A stretch of DNA of 64,000 bases from Parabacteroides bouchesdurhonensis (GCF_900186615.1 NZ_LT896588.1:2838559-2902558); one strand, 5' to 3'; positions 17,676 through 25,841 are shown, numbered from the stretch's first letter. The notes: generated by a model from the letters alone, not told the origin. Numbers and translations: made by a program.

Positions 17676-18131
17676 AACGCAGTGAAGCGAAACGAGCGCA
17701 GCGAGTTTAACTACCAATTCCCGGTAAGCTTCCCGGTTGTCGCCGTTTACTTCGCTAATGTATTTGCTGTAAGCAATCTCTTTAGCGTAGGCCTCCGGAT
17801 GAAAACTCATGGAAGCGGCAATAGGGTAGGCCGACCGTATCAAACGGGCGAAGTCCATAAAGCTGTGCAATTCGGATTCATAGATACGGAACAGTAAATG
17901 CGAAGGGCCTCCTTCTCCGGCCGGTTCGGTTTTGCTGCCGTCCCAATACAGATTAGGTTTGCCGTAGCCCGTAATTCCGAAAAAGTTATGATGCACTTTT
18001 GCCAGATAGCTTTCGCCCCATCCGCTTTCAATGGCAGCTTGCGCCAGGATGATGGCCGGATTCAGTTTGAACCGGTCTCCCGCCTGCGTGGCGGCAGGCA
18101 GGAAACGGTTGATGAAGATGTTTTTTTGCAT
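17655..18131 (-). CDS. Glucosaminidase (FlgJ/LytG-like peptidoglycan hydrolase)
   Basis: A 158-residue protein made almost entirely of a glucosaminidase (GH73-type) domain, which cleaves the GlcNAc-beta-1,4-MurNAc bond. Family landmarks are PAIILAQAAIESGWGES near 25 (catalytic Glu in AIESGWG), NFFGITGYG near 50 and YSKYISEVN near 125. No signal peptide is visible, as in phage endolysins, so export would need another route. It follows the HU-HIG gene by 14 bp. Its last about 12 residues are encoded by the adjacent low-complexity repeat, which suggests that the natural 3' end was replaced by repeat DNA. The start is ATG 18131; the frame is open further upstream into the HU gene. Confidence 0.82.
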   Translation of the reverse strand: MQKNIFINRFLPAATQAGDRFKLNPAIILAQAAIESGWGESYLAKVHHNFFGITGYGKPNLYWDGSKTEPAGEGGPSHLLFRIYESELHSFMDFARLIRSAYPIAASMSFHPEAYAKEIAYSKYISEVNGDNREAYRELVVKLAALVSLHCVSLVVSS

Positions 18132-18145
18132 GATCAGGAGGCGTT

Positions 18146-18571
18146 TTATACGGCATGTGGACGGTCGCATTCTTTTTCAACCACAGTGGCTTTTTCAAAT
18201 TTAACCTTGCCTTTCATGCTGTTAAGCATGTTTCCCGGAGAAAAGACGATGCGGGGTTTGTTAAACAAGGCGACACTGAAATCTTTCTCGGTTTCGGTTC
18301 CCTGGCTGCCGGCTACGATGCGGAAATTACCCAACCGGCCCAGGCGGACAATGTCGCCTTCGGTGAGGCGCTCTTCCATGACGGAAAGCAGGCCTTCGAT
18401 AACCAGCATGACGTCTCCGGTAAAAGCGGTGCTTCGTACGGCAATCATGTCGCACAGTTTTTCAAAGCTCAGCTTTTGTTGTGAACGGACTTGGGCATAA
18501 TACAACTTGGCATCTTTGTCGGCATCTTTGTGCATGTCCGGTCTTTGAACTAAACGATACGTTAATGGCAT
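18146..18571 (-). CDS. HU-HIG family DNA-binding protein
   Basis: A 141-residue member of the Bacteroidota HU-HIG group, a histone-like HU fold with a C-terminal extension. The start MPLTYRLVQRPDM, the central VMLVIEGLLSVMEERL helix-strand and the GDIVRLGRLGNFRIV beta-arm base are characteristic, followed by the RIVFSPGNMLNSMKG tail. Such proteins are frequently encoded next to peptidoglycan hydrolases inside capsule loci and genomic islands. It is the first gene of a minus-strand trio and is divergent from the GT25 gene at 18717. It may bend DNA locally; its target is not known. Confidence 0.87.
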   Translation of the reverse strand: MPLTYRLVQRPDMHKDADKDAKLYYAQVRSQQKLSFEKLCDMIAVRSTAFTGDVMLVIEGLLSVMEERLTEGDIVRLGRLGNFRIVAGSQGTETEKDFSVALFNKPRIVFSPGNMLNSMKGKVKFEKATVVEKECDRPHAV

Positions 18572-18716
18572 AAATATTAAAATTTAAAAGTGAATAAATT
18601 GGTTTGTTTTGACAGCTCAAAGATACGGCAACGTCAAAAGGCGGAATCCGGTTATATCCGGTTAGCTCCGGATAATGCTGTTTATTTCCTAATAAATATA
18701 AAAATAACATATAAGA

Positions 18717-19520
18717 ATGTTGAAAACGTATATCGTTAATTTAAAAAGGTCGGTAGACCGTCGGGAGCATATCTTAAAAGAAACGGCCCGATTTCCCTTT
18801 CTGGACATCGAATTGGTAGAGGCTGTGGATGGTCGTGAATTGCCCGGCGAGGAAATACCACGGCTTTTTGACACTGAGCATTTTATGGATCGTTACCACG
18901 GCCGTATTCCGTTAATGGGCGAAATAGGATGTACCTTAAGCCATCGTAAATGCTACCGGAAGCTTTTGGAGTCGGATGAAGAGTATGCGTTGATATTGGA
19001 GGACGACGCCACCTTTTTATATCCCGAAAAAATGGCTTCATATTATGAAGCTTGCCGGAAATTAATTTCCGGCAAAGCGGATGTTATACTGAGCTCATCT
19101 CGTTGTCTTTTGTATACATACAGAAGGCAACGTGTAAACGGTTTTGATTTTTATCCTGTTCATACAGCTTTTGCTACGCATGCTTATATCATCAACAGGA
19201 AAGCGGCGATGAAGATATTGCAAAAAGATGAACTTCCTTCTATGGTAGCGGATGATTGGTATGCCATTCGTAGAATGGGAATAACCATATATACACCATC
19301 TCCTGAGTTATTTTTCACTTTAGAAACTCTTAACTCAACAATCAATTTTAGCGGGGAATTTAAATCCACCCGGAAATCAAGAAGATACATAAAGTATCGC
19401 ATATATGGCAGATATTGCCAGTTCTTTTATCTTTTGGGTGATATTTTGGGCTTTTTAGGGAATATGAGGAAGAAGCGTTTTAGGATTTCCCGTTACATAG
19501 ATAAATCAAACGGACTGTAA
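18717..19520 (+). CDS. Glycosyltransferase family 25
   Basis: A 267-residue GT25 (LPS galactosyltransferase LgtB/LpsA-like) enzyme. It starts TYIVNLKRSVDRREHI, has the family segment GEIGCTLSHRKCYR near 70, the metal-binding LILEDDATFL near 95 and the ADDWY motif near 178. It probably adds a beta-linked galactose or glucose. A close paralogue lies at 42985-43764, sharing the start and the GEIGCTLSHRKCYR block. It resumes plus-strand capsule genes after the minus-strand block and has its own 145-bp upstream region. Confidence 0.9.
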   Translation: MLKTYIVNLKRSVDRREHILKETARFPFLDIELVEAVDGRELPGEEIPRLFDTEHFMDRYHGRIPLMGEIGCTLSHRKCYRKLLESDEEYALILEDDATFLYPEKMASYYEACRKLISGKADVILSSSRCLLYTYRRQRVNGFDFYPVHTAFATHAYIINRKAAMKILQKDELPSMVADDWYAIRRMGITIYTPSPELFFTLETLNSTINFSGEFKSTRKSRRYIKYRIYGRYCQFFYLLGDILGFLGNMRKKRFRISRYIDKSNGL

Positions 19521-19613
19521 ATATTAAGAGCATAATTATTCTTAATTAATTGTTTTTCTGTTTGTTATTGCTTATCTTTATAAGATAGTAAATGGCATGA
19601 AACTAGTATATAT

Positions 19614-19859
19614 ATGGTTAATCAAGACGAATTTGAAAACAGCAAGTTTAAGATAAAAAGTTATGGTATTACCGAGTTGGGATTAATGTATAATCCTTCT
19701 CTCCAGCCCGATTCCGCACAAAAGGCTTTGAACCGCTGGATTGCATATAATAAAGAGTTAACAGAAGCATTGCATAATACCGGATGGCGGAAAGGACAAC
19801 GTAAATTCACTCCGTTGCAAACTATGCAGATTATACGCTTTTTGGGTGAACCATCGTGA
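19614..19859 (+). CDS. DUF4248-like small protein
   Basis: An 81-residue protein starting MVNQDEFENSKFKIKSYG and containing GITELGLMYNPSLQP and RKFTPLQTMQIIRFLGEP. This pattern matches small DUF4248-type proteins commonly encoded in Bacteroidales capsule loci with HU, hydrolase and replication-like genes. The function is unknown; it may bind DNA (basic WRKGQRKF stretch). It lies between a glycosyltransferase and neuA, away from its usual partners, and may be a relic of a split module. Confidence 0.65.
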   Translation: MVNQDEFENSKFKIKSYGITELGLMYNPSLQPDSAQKALNRWIAYNKELTEALHNTGWRKGQRKFTPLQTMQIIRFLGEPS

Positions 19860-19880
19860 TGCTGAATACAAATTAATGAT

Positions 19881-20552
19881 ATGAATAAATATGTTTCCAT
19901 TATTCCTGCCCGGGGAGGCTCTCAGCGTTTGCCTCGGAAAAACGTCAGAGATTTGATTGGTATTCCTTTAGTTGCTCACTCTATATTGTATTCCCATAAA
20001 GTATTGCCGGAAAGTGAGGTTTATGTTTCAACGGATGATTCGGAAATAGCGGCTATATCATACCGGTATGGCGCTAAAGTTATTAATCGTCCGGCTGAAT
20101 TGTCAGACGCTTATACAAAAACGGATACGGTTATACAGCATGCTGTATCTGAACTTATTTCCTGCGGAAATAAATTTGAATATGTTATCGTCTTGCAACC
20201 CACAAACCCTTTACGTCCGGAAGGGATGATGGAAGAAGCATGCAGGATATTGGAAACCGGCCTTTACGACAGTCTGTTTACTGTTTCTCCCTTTGTCCGG
20301 AAAATGGGACGGATAATTAATAACGGCTTTAAACCCTGGAATTATTCATTTGGTCAGCGAAGCCAGGATATGGAAACATTATATTATGAAAACGGATTGC
20401 TTTATATAGCTCAAACGGAACTGATATTGAAAGGTAAACTGATGGGCGATACTTTATATCCGATGATTGTCGACCATATTTACGGGACATTGGATATAGA
20501 TACGGAAAGAGATTTTAGGGAAGTGGAGTATTATTGCCGGAACAAGGTCTGA
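19881..20552 (+). CDS. neuA: CMP-nonulosonate (CMP-sialate) cytidylyltransferase
   Basis: Activates a nonulosonic acid (sialic acid or relative) with CTP to the CMP-sugar. The 223-residue protein has the family N terminus IIPARGGSQRLPRKNVRD (CTP loop), the VYVSTDDSEIA segment near 47, VILQPTNPLRPE-type residues near 110 (VLQPTNPLRPEG) and the late LDIDTERDF metal-binding motif. It is 31 bp ahead of neuB and close to a GT52-like transferase, so together they form a nonulosonate activation and transfer set. From sequence it cannot be assigned confidently among NeuA, LegF and PseF. Confidence 0.9.
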   Translation: MNKYVSIIPARGGSQRLPRKNVRDLIGIPLVAHSILYSHKVLPESEVYVSTDDSEIAAISYRYGAKVINRPAELSDAYTKTDTVIQHAVSELISCGNKFEYVIVLQPTNPLRPEGMMEEACRILETGLYDSLFTVSPFVRKMGRIINNGFKPWNYSFGQRSQDMETLYYENGLLYIAQTELILKGKLMGDTLYPMIVDHIYGTLDIDTERDFREVEYYCRNKV

Positions 20553-20583
20553 TTAGTCATAGCAAAATAACACAAATATAGCA

Positions 20584-21657
20584 ATGATGAGTTATGTTGA
20601 AATAGCAGGTCGTCGTATTGGGAAGGATTTTCCGCCTTTGGTTATCGCCGAATTAGGGATTAATCATGAAGGAAACCTCCAATTGGCTTATGAAATGGTT
20701 GATGCCGCAGCTCGTGCAGGCGTTGAAGTTTTAAAACACCAGACACATATTATTGATGATGAAATGTGTGCCGCTGCCAGGAATGTTATTCCGGGAAATG
20801 CAATGGTTTCTATTTATGAAGTAATGCAACGTTGCTCTTTATCGGAAGAAGATGAAATTCGTTTGCAGAAATATGTGGAGTCTAAAGGCATGATCTTTAT
20901 CAGTACGCCTTTTTCACGTGCGGCTGCCAAACGTTTGGTTAAAATGAATGTTCCCGCTTTTAAAATTGGTTCGGGAGAATGTAATAACTATCCTTTAATT
21001 GAATATATAGCCCGGATAGGCAAACCGGTAATACTTTCCACAGGGATGAATACTATAGAAAGTATTCGTAAAGCAGTGGATATCTTAGACCGGTATAAAG
21101 TGCCGGTTATTTTACTTCATGCTACAAATTTATATCCTACGCCATCTCATCTGGTCCGTTTGGGTGCGATGATGGAAATGTCTGCTGCTTTCCCTGATAA
21201 GGTATATGGTCTGTCCGACCATACAACAGACAATCTGGCTTGTTTATCTGCCGTTGCTTTAGGAGCTTCTGTTGTAGAGCGTCATTTTACAGACCGGATG
21301 GATCGTGAAGGACCTGATATTGTTTGTTCTATGGATGAAAGGACGGCACACGATTTAATCGGGCAAAGCCGGATTATCCATCGTATGCTTGGCGGGCATA
21401 AAGCCCCCTTACCGGAAGAACAGGTGACGATTGATTTTGCGTATGCCACGGTAGTGACAATCCGTCCCGTAAAAAAAGGAGAGCTGTTTACCCGTGAAAA
21501 TATATGGGTGAAACGTCCTGGAATGAATGGAATATTGGCGGAATCGTACGAAAGTATATTAGGCCGGCAAGCTTTGGTCGATATAGATGAAGATATTCAG
21601 TTATCGGAAGAAATGATTGGAGATGAAATGGTGTTTTTTGAAATTGAACCAGTCTAG
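20584..21657 (+). CDS. neuB: Nonulosonate synthase (NeuB family, SAF domain)
   Basis: Condenses a HexNAc-type aldose with phosphoenolpyruvate to a nine-carbon nonulosonic acid. The 357-residue protein has the NeuB TIM barrel (about 15-270: AELGINHEGNLQLAYEM, FISTPFSRAAAKRL, KIGSGECNNYPLI, ILLHATNLYPTP, GLSDHTTDN, VERHFTDRMDREGPD) and a C-terminal antifreeze-like SAF domain (about 285-350) with the conserved Arg of VKRPGMNGI. No UDP-GlcNAc 2-epimerase (NeuC) is nearby, so the aldose precursor must come from elsewhere. The stop codon lies inside a perfect 26-bp palindrome. Confidence 0.92.
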   Translation: MMSYVEIAGRRIGKDFPPLVIAELGINHEGNLQLAYEMVDAAARAGVEVLKHQTHIIDDEMCAAARNVIPGNAMVSIYEVMQRCSLSEEDEIRLQKYVESKGMIFISTPFSRAAAKRLVKMNVPAFKIGSGECNNYPLIEYIARIGKPVILSTGMNTIESIRKAVDILDRYKVPVILLHATNLYPTPSHLVRLGAMMEMSAAFPDKVYGLSDHTTDNLACLSAVALGASVVERHFTDRMDREGPDIVCSMDERTAHDLIGQSRIIHRMLGGHKAPLPEEQVTIDFAYATVVTIRPVKKGELFTRENIWVKRPGMNGILAESYESILGRQALVDIDEDIQLSEEMIGDEMVFFEIEPV

Positions 21658-21688
21658 ACTGGTTCAATAAAAATTAATTTTTATTGAA
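21643..21688 (+). promoter_or_regulatory. Double overlapping palindrome at neuB/amidotransferase junction
   Basis: Two perfect 26-bp palindromes, 21643-21668 (GC-containing, core CCAGTCTAGACTGG) and 21663-21688 (AT-rich, core AAAAATTAATTTTT), overlap by the 6 bp TTCAAT. The first contains the neuB stop; the second ends exactly one base before the ATG at 21689 and occupies the ribosome-binding region. As the two hairpins compete for the shared bases, this looks like an attenuator-type or translational switch. The function is inferred. Confidence 0.75.
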
Positions 21689-22834
21689 ATGAGGTATTGT
21701 AAAAAATGTTTGATGACAGACCTTCGTCCGGGCATTAAATTTGATGAAAACGGTGTGTGTTCTGCCTGCAATAATTTTGAAAAACAAAAGCATACAGATT
21801 GGGATGCCCGTTTGGAAGAACTTCGGATCTTATGCGACAAATACCGAGGTTGCAATGGTAAATCGTATGATTGTGCAGTGGCAGCTTCCGGTGGTAAAGA
21901 TTCAATTTATCAACTTTATTACATGAAGGAGGTCATGAAAATGAATCCTGTTTTATTGTCGGTCGGTAATTATGATTGGACTGATACAGGCCGTAAAAAC
22001 CTGGACAACATTGCCGAAGCATTTAGTGTGGATCTTATTTATCTTCAACCTAATACCCGTCTCTCAAAATTGATGGCCCGCAAAACATTCGAAGAAATGG
22101 GCTCTCCTGCCTGGTATATTGATGCTTTGATTTACGCATTTCCTTACCGTATGGCTGCCCAAATGGGATTGAAACTGCTGGTTTATGGCGAAAATATCAA
22201 TTACACGTATGGCGGTAAATACGATTACGAAACCCCATCGGCGCGGATGCAGATGGCTAATGATGTAGTGAAGCCTGTTTGGAACAAATTGCTGGAGGAT
22301 GGCTCTGTAACGGAAGAAGAACTGAACTCTGCCCGAATGATGACTCTTGAAGAATACGATGCAGCCGGAATGGAAGCCATCTATATGAGCTATTATGTGC
22401 CGTGGGATGCCCATCACAATTATGAAGTAGCCAAGCGCTTCGGATTCCGTCATCTTGATCATGAGCACATGCGTGAGGGTACTTTGGAGAACTACAACCA
22501 TATCGATTCAAGTGCCTATGCTTTGAGCGGATGGATCAAATATATTAAGTTCGGCCATGCTGCCGCAACAGAAATGGCTTGCCGTTGGATTCGCGCCGGC
22601 CATTGTACGCGTGAGGAGATGATCCCGTTAGTGAAAAAACATGATAAGAAACTGGATCAGAGCATAATTGACGGATATCTTGCCTATACAGGAATGACTC
22701 CGCGTGAGTTTTGGAAAATTATGGATAAATGGTATAACCGTGATATTTTTTATCAGGATCGTGATGGTGTATGGCACGAGAAATTTGAAGTTGGGGTAGG
22801 CATGGTAGAAGGCAAACGTTCGGCCCTGTTCTAA
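21689..22834 (+). CDS. N-acetyl sugar amidotransferase (PseA/WbpG family)
   Basis: Predicted to convert an N-acetyl group of a sugar nucleotide or nonulosonate to an acetamidino group, by ATP-dependent amide activation. The 381-residue protein has an N-terminal zinc-ribbon (CKKCLMTDLRPG and CSACNNFE) and the ATP-binding PP-loop AVAASGGKDSIYQ near 65, with the family block HEHMREGTLENYNHID near 250. Relatives (WbpG, PseA, LegG) usually act with HisH- and HisF-like partners that supply ammonia; none is next to this gene. With neuA and neuB adjacent, an acetamidino-nonulosonate is the simplest product. Confidence 0.87.
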   Translation: MRYCKKCLMTDLRPGIKFDENGVCSACNNFEKQKHTDWDARLEELRILCDKYRGCNGKSYDCAVAASGGKDSIYQLYYMKEVMKMNPVLLSVGNYDWTDTGRKNLDNIAEAFSVDLIYLQPNTRLSKLMARKTFEEMGSPAWYIDALIYAFPYRMAAQMGLKLLVYGENINYTYGGKYDYETPSARMQMANDVVKPVWNKLLEDGSVTEEELNSARMMTLEEYDAAGMEAIYMSYYVPWDAHHNYEVAKRFGFRHLDHEHMREGTLENYNHIDSSAYALSGWIKYIKFGHAAATEMACRWIRAGHCTREEMIPLVKKHDKKLDQSIIDGYLAYTGMTPREFWKIMDKWYNRDIFYQDRDGVWHEKFEVGVGMVEGKRSALF

Positions 22835-22889
22835 AATCTCTGCCCGAATCGGATGCCGTTTTAAAAAATAAAGTATCAGCCTGGTTAAT

Positions 22890-23813
22890 ATGAAAATATT
22901 TAGAAGCTATAAGTCGGTTGTTTATGTGGTTAATTTATATGGAATACTTCAGTATTTACTTTTAACACACTATAAAATAGAGGAAACACTGTTTATTATT
23001 TATTGTCCTATAGTGAAGGAGTGCATTGCTTTTAAATGTCGAATACCCTGGCCGTTCAGATTGGTGCCGAATAAGAGATATAAAATCCTTATTCAGTCAT
23101 TTTTTATTCGAATATATTCCATGTTTTTTTCGGAAGCTGATGTTTATATCTCAGGTGATTTTCTGTTTACAGCTTTGATTAAAGACAGATTCGCTCATGT
23201 ATCTTATTTGGAAGAGGGAGTTAAGGACTATATTTATCCAAATGAATTACGTGGTAGTCCGAAATGGTTTAAACAAATAATTTATGGGAAACCGGATTTT
23301 ATTCATGGTTACTCAAAAAAAGTAAAAAAAGTGTATATGTCCGGCATCTTGCCTGTGCCCGAAGATCTCGCTAATAAAGTTGAGATATTTGATTTGGAGG
23401 CTTTATGGGAAAAAAAGAGTGAGGGAGAAAAGAGGATGATAAACTCGTTGCTTATGCCGAATATCGATGTTTTTAAACAAATTGAGTCACGGACTATTTT
23501 ATTGCTTACCCAGCCTCTTTCGGAAGATCAGTTGATTTCATTTGATGATAAAATAAGCATTTATAAAAGCTTGGTTTCCGGGTATGATGAAAAGCAATTG
23601 GTTATTAAAATGCATCCCCGGGAAAATACGGATTACAGAATGTATTTTCCGGATGCTTGTATTATAAATTCTCCATTCCCTGTTGAGCTTTTGGTTCTGA
23701 ATAAGAAAGGACGTTTTAAAACTGTAATAACCGTAAATTCCACTGCTATTTATGCGTTTGGCGATAACGTGGAAAAAGTAATTAGCGGATTTTCTTACTT
23801 GTGGGAGCGTTAG
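22890..23813 (+). CDS. GT52-like sialyl/nonulosonyltransferase
   Basis: A 307-residue protein with features of CMP-sialic-acid-dependent transferases of the GT52/polysialyltransferase type: LEEGVKDYIYPNE near 110 (D/E-D/E-G-like motif), LLTQPLSEDQLIS near 208 and KMHPRENTDYRMYF near 238 (HP motif), then TVNSTAIYAFGD (SS/T-like motif). It probably uses the CMP-nonulosonate made by the preceding genes to cap or extend the repeat unit. It is notably AT-rich with many hydrophobic N-terminal residues. Family assignment is from motifs only. Confidence 0.72.
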   Translation: MKIFRSYKSVVYVVNLYGILQYLLLTHYKIEETLFIIYCPIVKECIAFKCRIPWPFRLVPNKRYKILIQSFFIRIYSMFFSEADVYISGDFLFTALIKDRFAHVSYLEEGVKDYIYPNELRGSPKWFKQIIYGKPDFIHGYSKKVKKVYMSGILPVPEDLANKVEIFDLEALWEKKSEGEKRMINSLLMPNIDVFKQIESRTILLLTQPLSEDQLISFDDKISIYKSLVSGYDEKQLVIKMHPRENTDYRMYFPDACIINSPFPVELLVLNKKGRFKTVITVNSTAIYAFGDNVEKVISGFSYLWER

Positions 23814-23841
23814 ATAACACATAACGATAAATAGATAAATA

Positions 23842-24663
23842 ATGGCTATACCTAAAAAAATTCATTGGTGCTGGTTAAGCGGTGATCCTCTGCCTGCAAA
23901 TATCCGGCAGTGTATAAATTCATGGAAACGGATAATGCCGGATTATGAAATTATTTGTTGGGATAAGGAACGATTTGATATACAAAGTGTACCGTTTGTA
24001 GAGCAGGCATATGCCTGCCGCAAATATGCATTTGCGGCAGATTATATACGTTTATACGTGTTATACACGGAAGGAGGAATTTATTTAGATTCGGATGTTA
24101 TGGTTTTCGAGCGTTTTGATAAATATTTAAAATGGTCGGCATTTAGTTCTGTCGAGTTTTTGTGGAAGGTATGGCATCGTAGAAATGATGAAGACAGGTT
24201 CCAGAAATACCAAGGGTATGGTATTCAAAGTGCAATAATGGGAGCTGAAGCCGGAAATTTGTGGATAAAAGAATGTTTGGACTATTATAGCGATAAATCC
24301 ATTAGGTTGGAAAACGGAAAAATTAAAGGGATAAATATCATTACGGAGATTATGGCCAGCATCGCTGAAAAATGGGGATTTAAGTATGATGTCTTTGAAG
24401 ATCAGTATTTAAAAGACAATATCGTTATATATACTCCGTTTACTTTTGCAACATTATGGGAAATGGTGAGCTTCCGAACTTCAGCAATACATTTAGGGGA
24501 ACAATCATGGCTGGTTGACGGTGTTTTAGCACGAAGAAAAGATGAAAGATTAAGGAGAAGGTTGGCTCGTTTATTATGTAGTAAGTATCGTATTTTTGCT
24601 GTATTATATTATTGGATATTTACTGAAGAACGGAAATTTATTCGGGAAATTAAGAATGCATAG
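23842..24663 (+). CDS. Glycosyltransferase family 32
   Basis: A 273-residue GT32 enzyme, related to eukaryotic OCH1 mannosyltransferases and bacterial capsule transferases. Landmarks are IPKKIHWCWLSGDPLP at the N terminus, SWKRIMPDYEIICWD near 28, YAFAADYIRLYVLYTEGG near 65 and the metal-binding IYLDSDVMVF (DXD) near 88. It probably transfers Gal, GalNAc or Man, but the donor cannot be read from sequence. Lies 28 bp after the GT52-like gene. Confidence 0.9.
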   Translation: MAIPKKIHWCWLSGDPLPANIRQCINSWKRIMPDYEIICWDKERFDIQSVPFVEQAYACRKYAFAADYIRLYVLYTEGGIYLDSDVMVFERFDKYLKWSAFSSVEFLWKVWHRRNDEDRFQKYQGYGIQSAIMGAEAGNLWIKECLDYYSDKSIRLENGKIKGINIITEIMASIAEKWGFKYDVFEDQYLKDNIVIYTPFTFATLWEMVSFRTSAIHLGEQSWLVDGVLARRKDERLRRRLARLLCSKYRIFAVLYYWIFTEERKFIREIKNA

Positions 24664-24725
24664 GTCTCTATTCTAACCGATAATCAGGAAATAGCGGCTA
24701 TAGAAATAAAAACATATAGTAAGAA

Positions 24726-25619
24726 ATGAATTATTTTTGGCGCAAGATAGTGAGCATTTTATCCTTATTTCTCTATTATACGTTTGTTTATTTACTGGGA
24801 GGAAAAAAGATACAATTTTCTATAATAGGAGGACAAAAATGCGGAACAACTTCTTTGGCTTCTTTTTTGAAAATACATCCTGATTGCTCCTCCTTGCAAG
24901 GAGGAAAAGAACCGAGGTTCTTTTCTAAGTTCTATATAGAGAATAATTTGACATGGCGTCTGATGCAGAATATGTTTCCGAGAAGAAAAATATTTGACAG
25001 GAACTATTTATTTTTTGACGCGACCACCGAATATTGCTACCTGGAAGAAGTGCCGGAACGGATCTATAAATATAATCCGAAAATGAAACTGATTTTTATG
25101 GTTCGTGAGCCGGTAGGACGCGCTTTCTCGGAATATATGATGGATTATAATTACGCACAGGTAAATCGTCTGTTTTGGGAAGATCCGGAAGGAGAATACA
25201 TGAGCCGGCTGAAAGATGCGGAACACTATCCTTTTTCATGGTTCATTGATGAAGAATTGCGCAAAATAGAGGAAACCGGTTCCGTGTCGTCATCGGCATT
25301 CCAATATCCCGACTTTTTGCGCAGAGGTATATACAGCATACAGCTCGAACGGTATTATCGGTATTTTAAACCGGAGCAAATATTGATACTGGAAGATAAG
25401 GAACTTAAACAAGACCGGAAACAAACACTGTACAGGATAGAAGAATTTTTGGAAATCCCGCATATAGACTGGCCTGATGATGCGTTGGCAGATAAAAATA
25501 TAGGAAAATATCATTTTTCTTTTCCTGAAAATTGCCGCAGCAAACTAAACGAATTTTTTGCACCTTGGAACGAACGCTTTTTTGAAATGATAGGCCGTAG
25601 AATGGACTGGGGAAAATAA
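24726..25619 (+). CDS. PAPS-dependent sulfotransferase (2 of 4)
   Basis: A 297-residue sulfotransferase with one N-terminal hydrophobic helix (about 8-24), the PAPS 5'-loop IGGQKCGTTSLASFL (about 35-49), the 3'-phosphate motif MVREPVGRAFSEYMMDY (about 121-137) and the tail APWNERFFEMIG. It is closely related to 10325-11242 along its whole length (shared SSAFQYPDFLRRGIYSIQL-like and YYRYFKPEQILI segments), which suggests duplication with divergence of acceptor specificity. A 22-bp-period palindrome array begins at its stop codon. Confidence 0.88.
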   Translation: MNYFWRKIVSILSLFLYYTFVYLLGGKKIQFSIIGGQKCGTTSLASFLKIHPDCSSLQGGKEPRFFSKFYIENNLTWRLMQNMFPRRKIFDRNYLFFDATTEYCYLEEVPERIYKYNPKMKLIFMVREPVGRAFSEYMMDYNYAQVNRLFWEDPEGEYMSRLKDAEHYPFSWFIDEELRKIEETGSVSSSAFQYPDFLRRGIYSIQLERYYRYFKPEQILILEDKELKQDRKQTLYRIEEFLEIPHIDWPDDALADKNIGKYHFSFPENCRSKLNEFFAPWNERFFEMIGRRMDWGK

Positions 25620-25721
25620 AAGAGCTATCTTTTGAAAGCAAAAGTCCCGTCTTAACATTTCAAAAGTCTGCTCTTTTGCGAGTAAAAGTCCCGTCTTTGA
25701 AGTACAAAAGATATATCCTTT
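25618..25721. repeat. 22-bp-period palindrome array, copy A
   Basis: Five 16-bp quasi-palindromes of type AAAAGTCCCGTCTTTT start at 25618, 25640, 25662, 25684 and 25706, exactly 22 bp apart, separated by 6-bp variable spacers. The array begins at the stop codon of the sulfotransferase gene. A homologous array in opposite orientation is at 56182-56307. Confidence 0.9.
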
Positions 25722-25841
25722 GGAAGAGGAAAAACAATGTGTTAAGAAAGAATAAAGCAAAGCAGGACGGATTTGGCAGGAGGCCTTAAATTTACGAAGA
25801 ATGATTACTAAAAAATTTTTTATAGTCTGGGAGGCGTCAGG

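Noticed and set aside
21643-21688. Simple rho-independent terminator after neuB
   Set aside because: Two overlapping perfect palindromes end at the next start codon and no T-run follows; a termination function alone does not explain the overlap with the ribosome-binding region.
25618-25721. Mini-CRISPR at the 22-bp-period array
   Set aside because: The spacers are only 6 bp and the cores vary; too short for a CRISPR and without cas genes.
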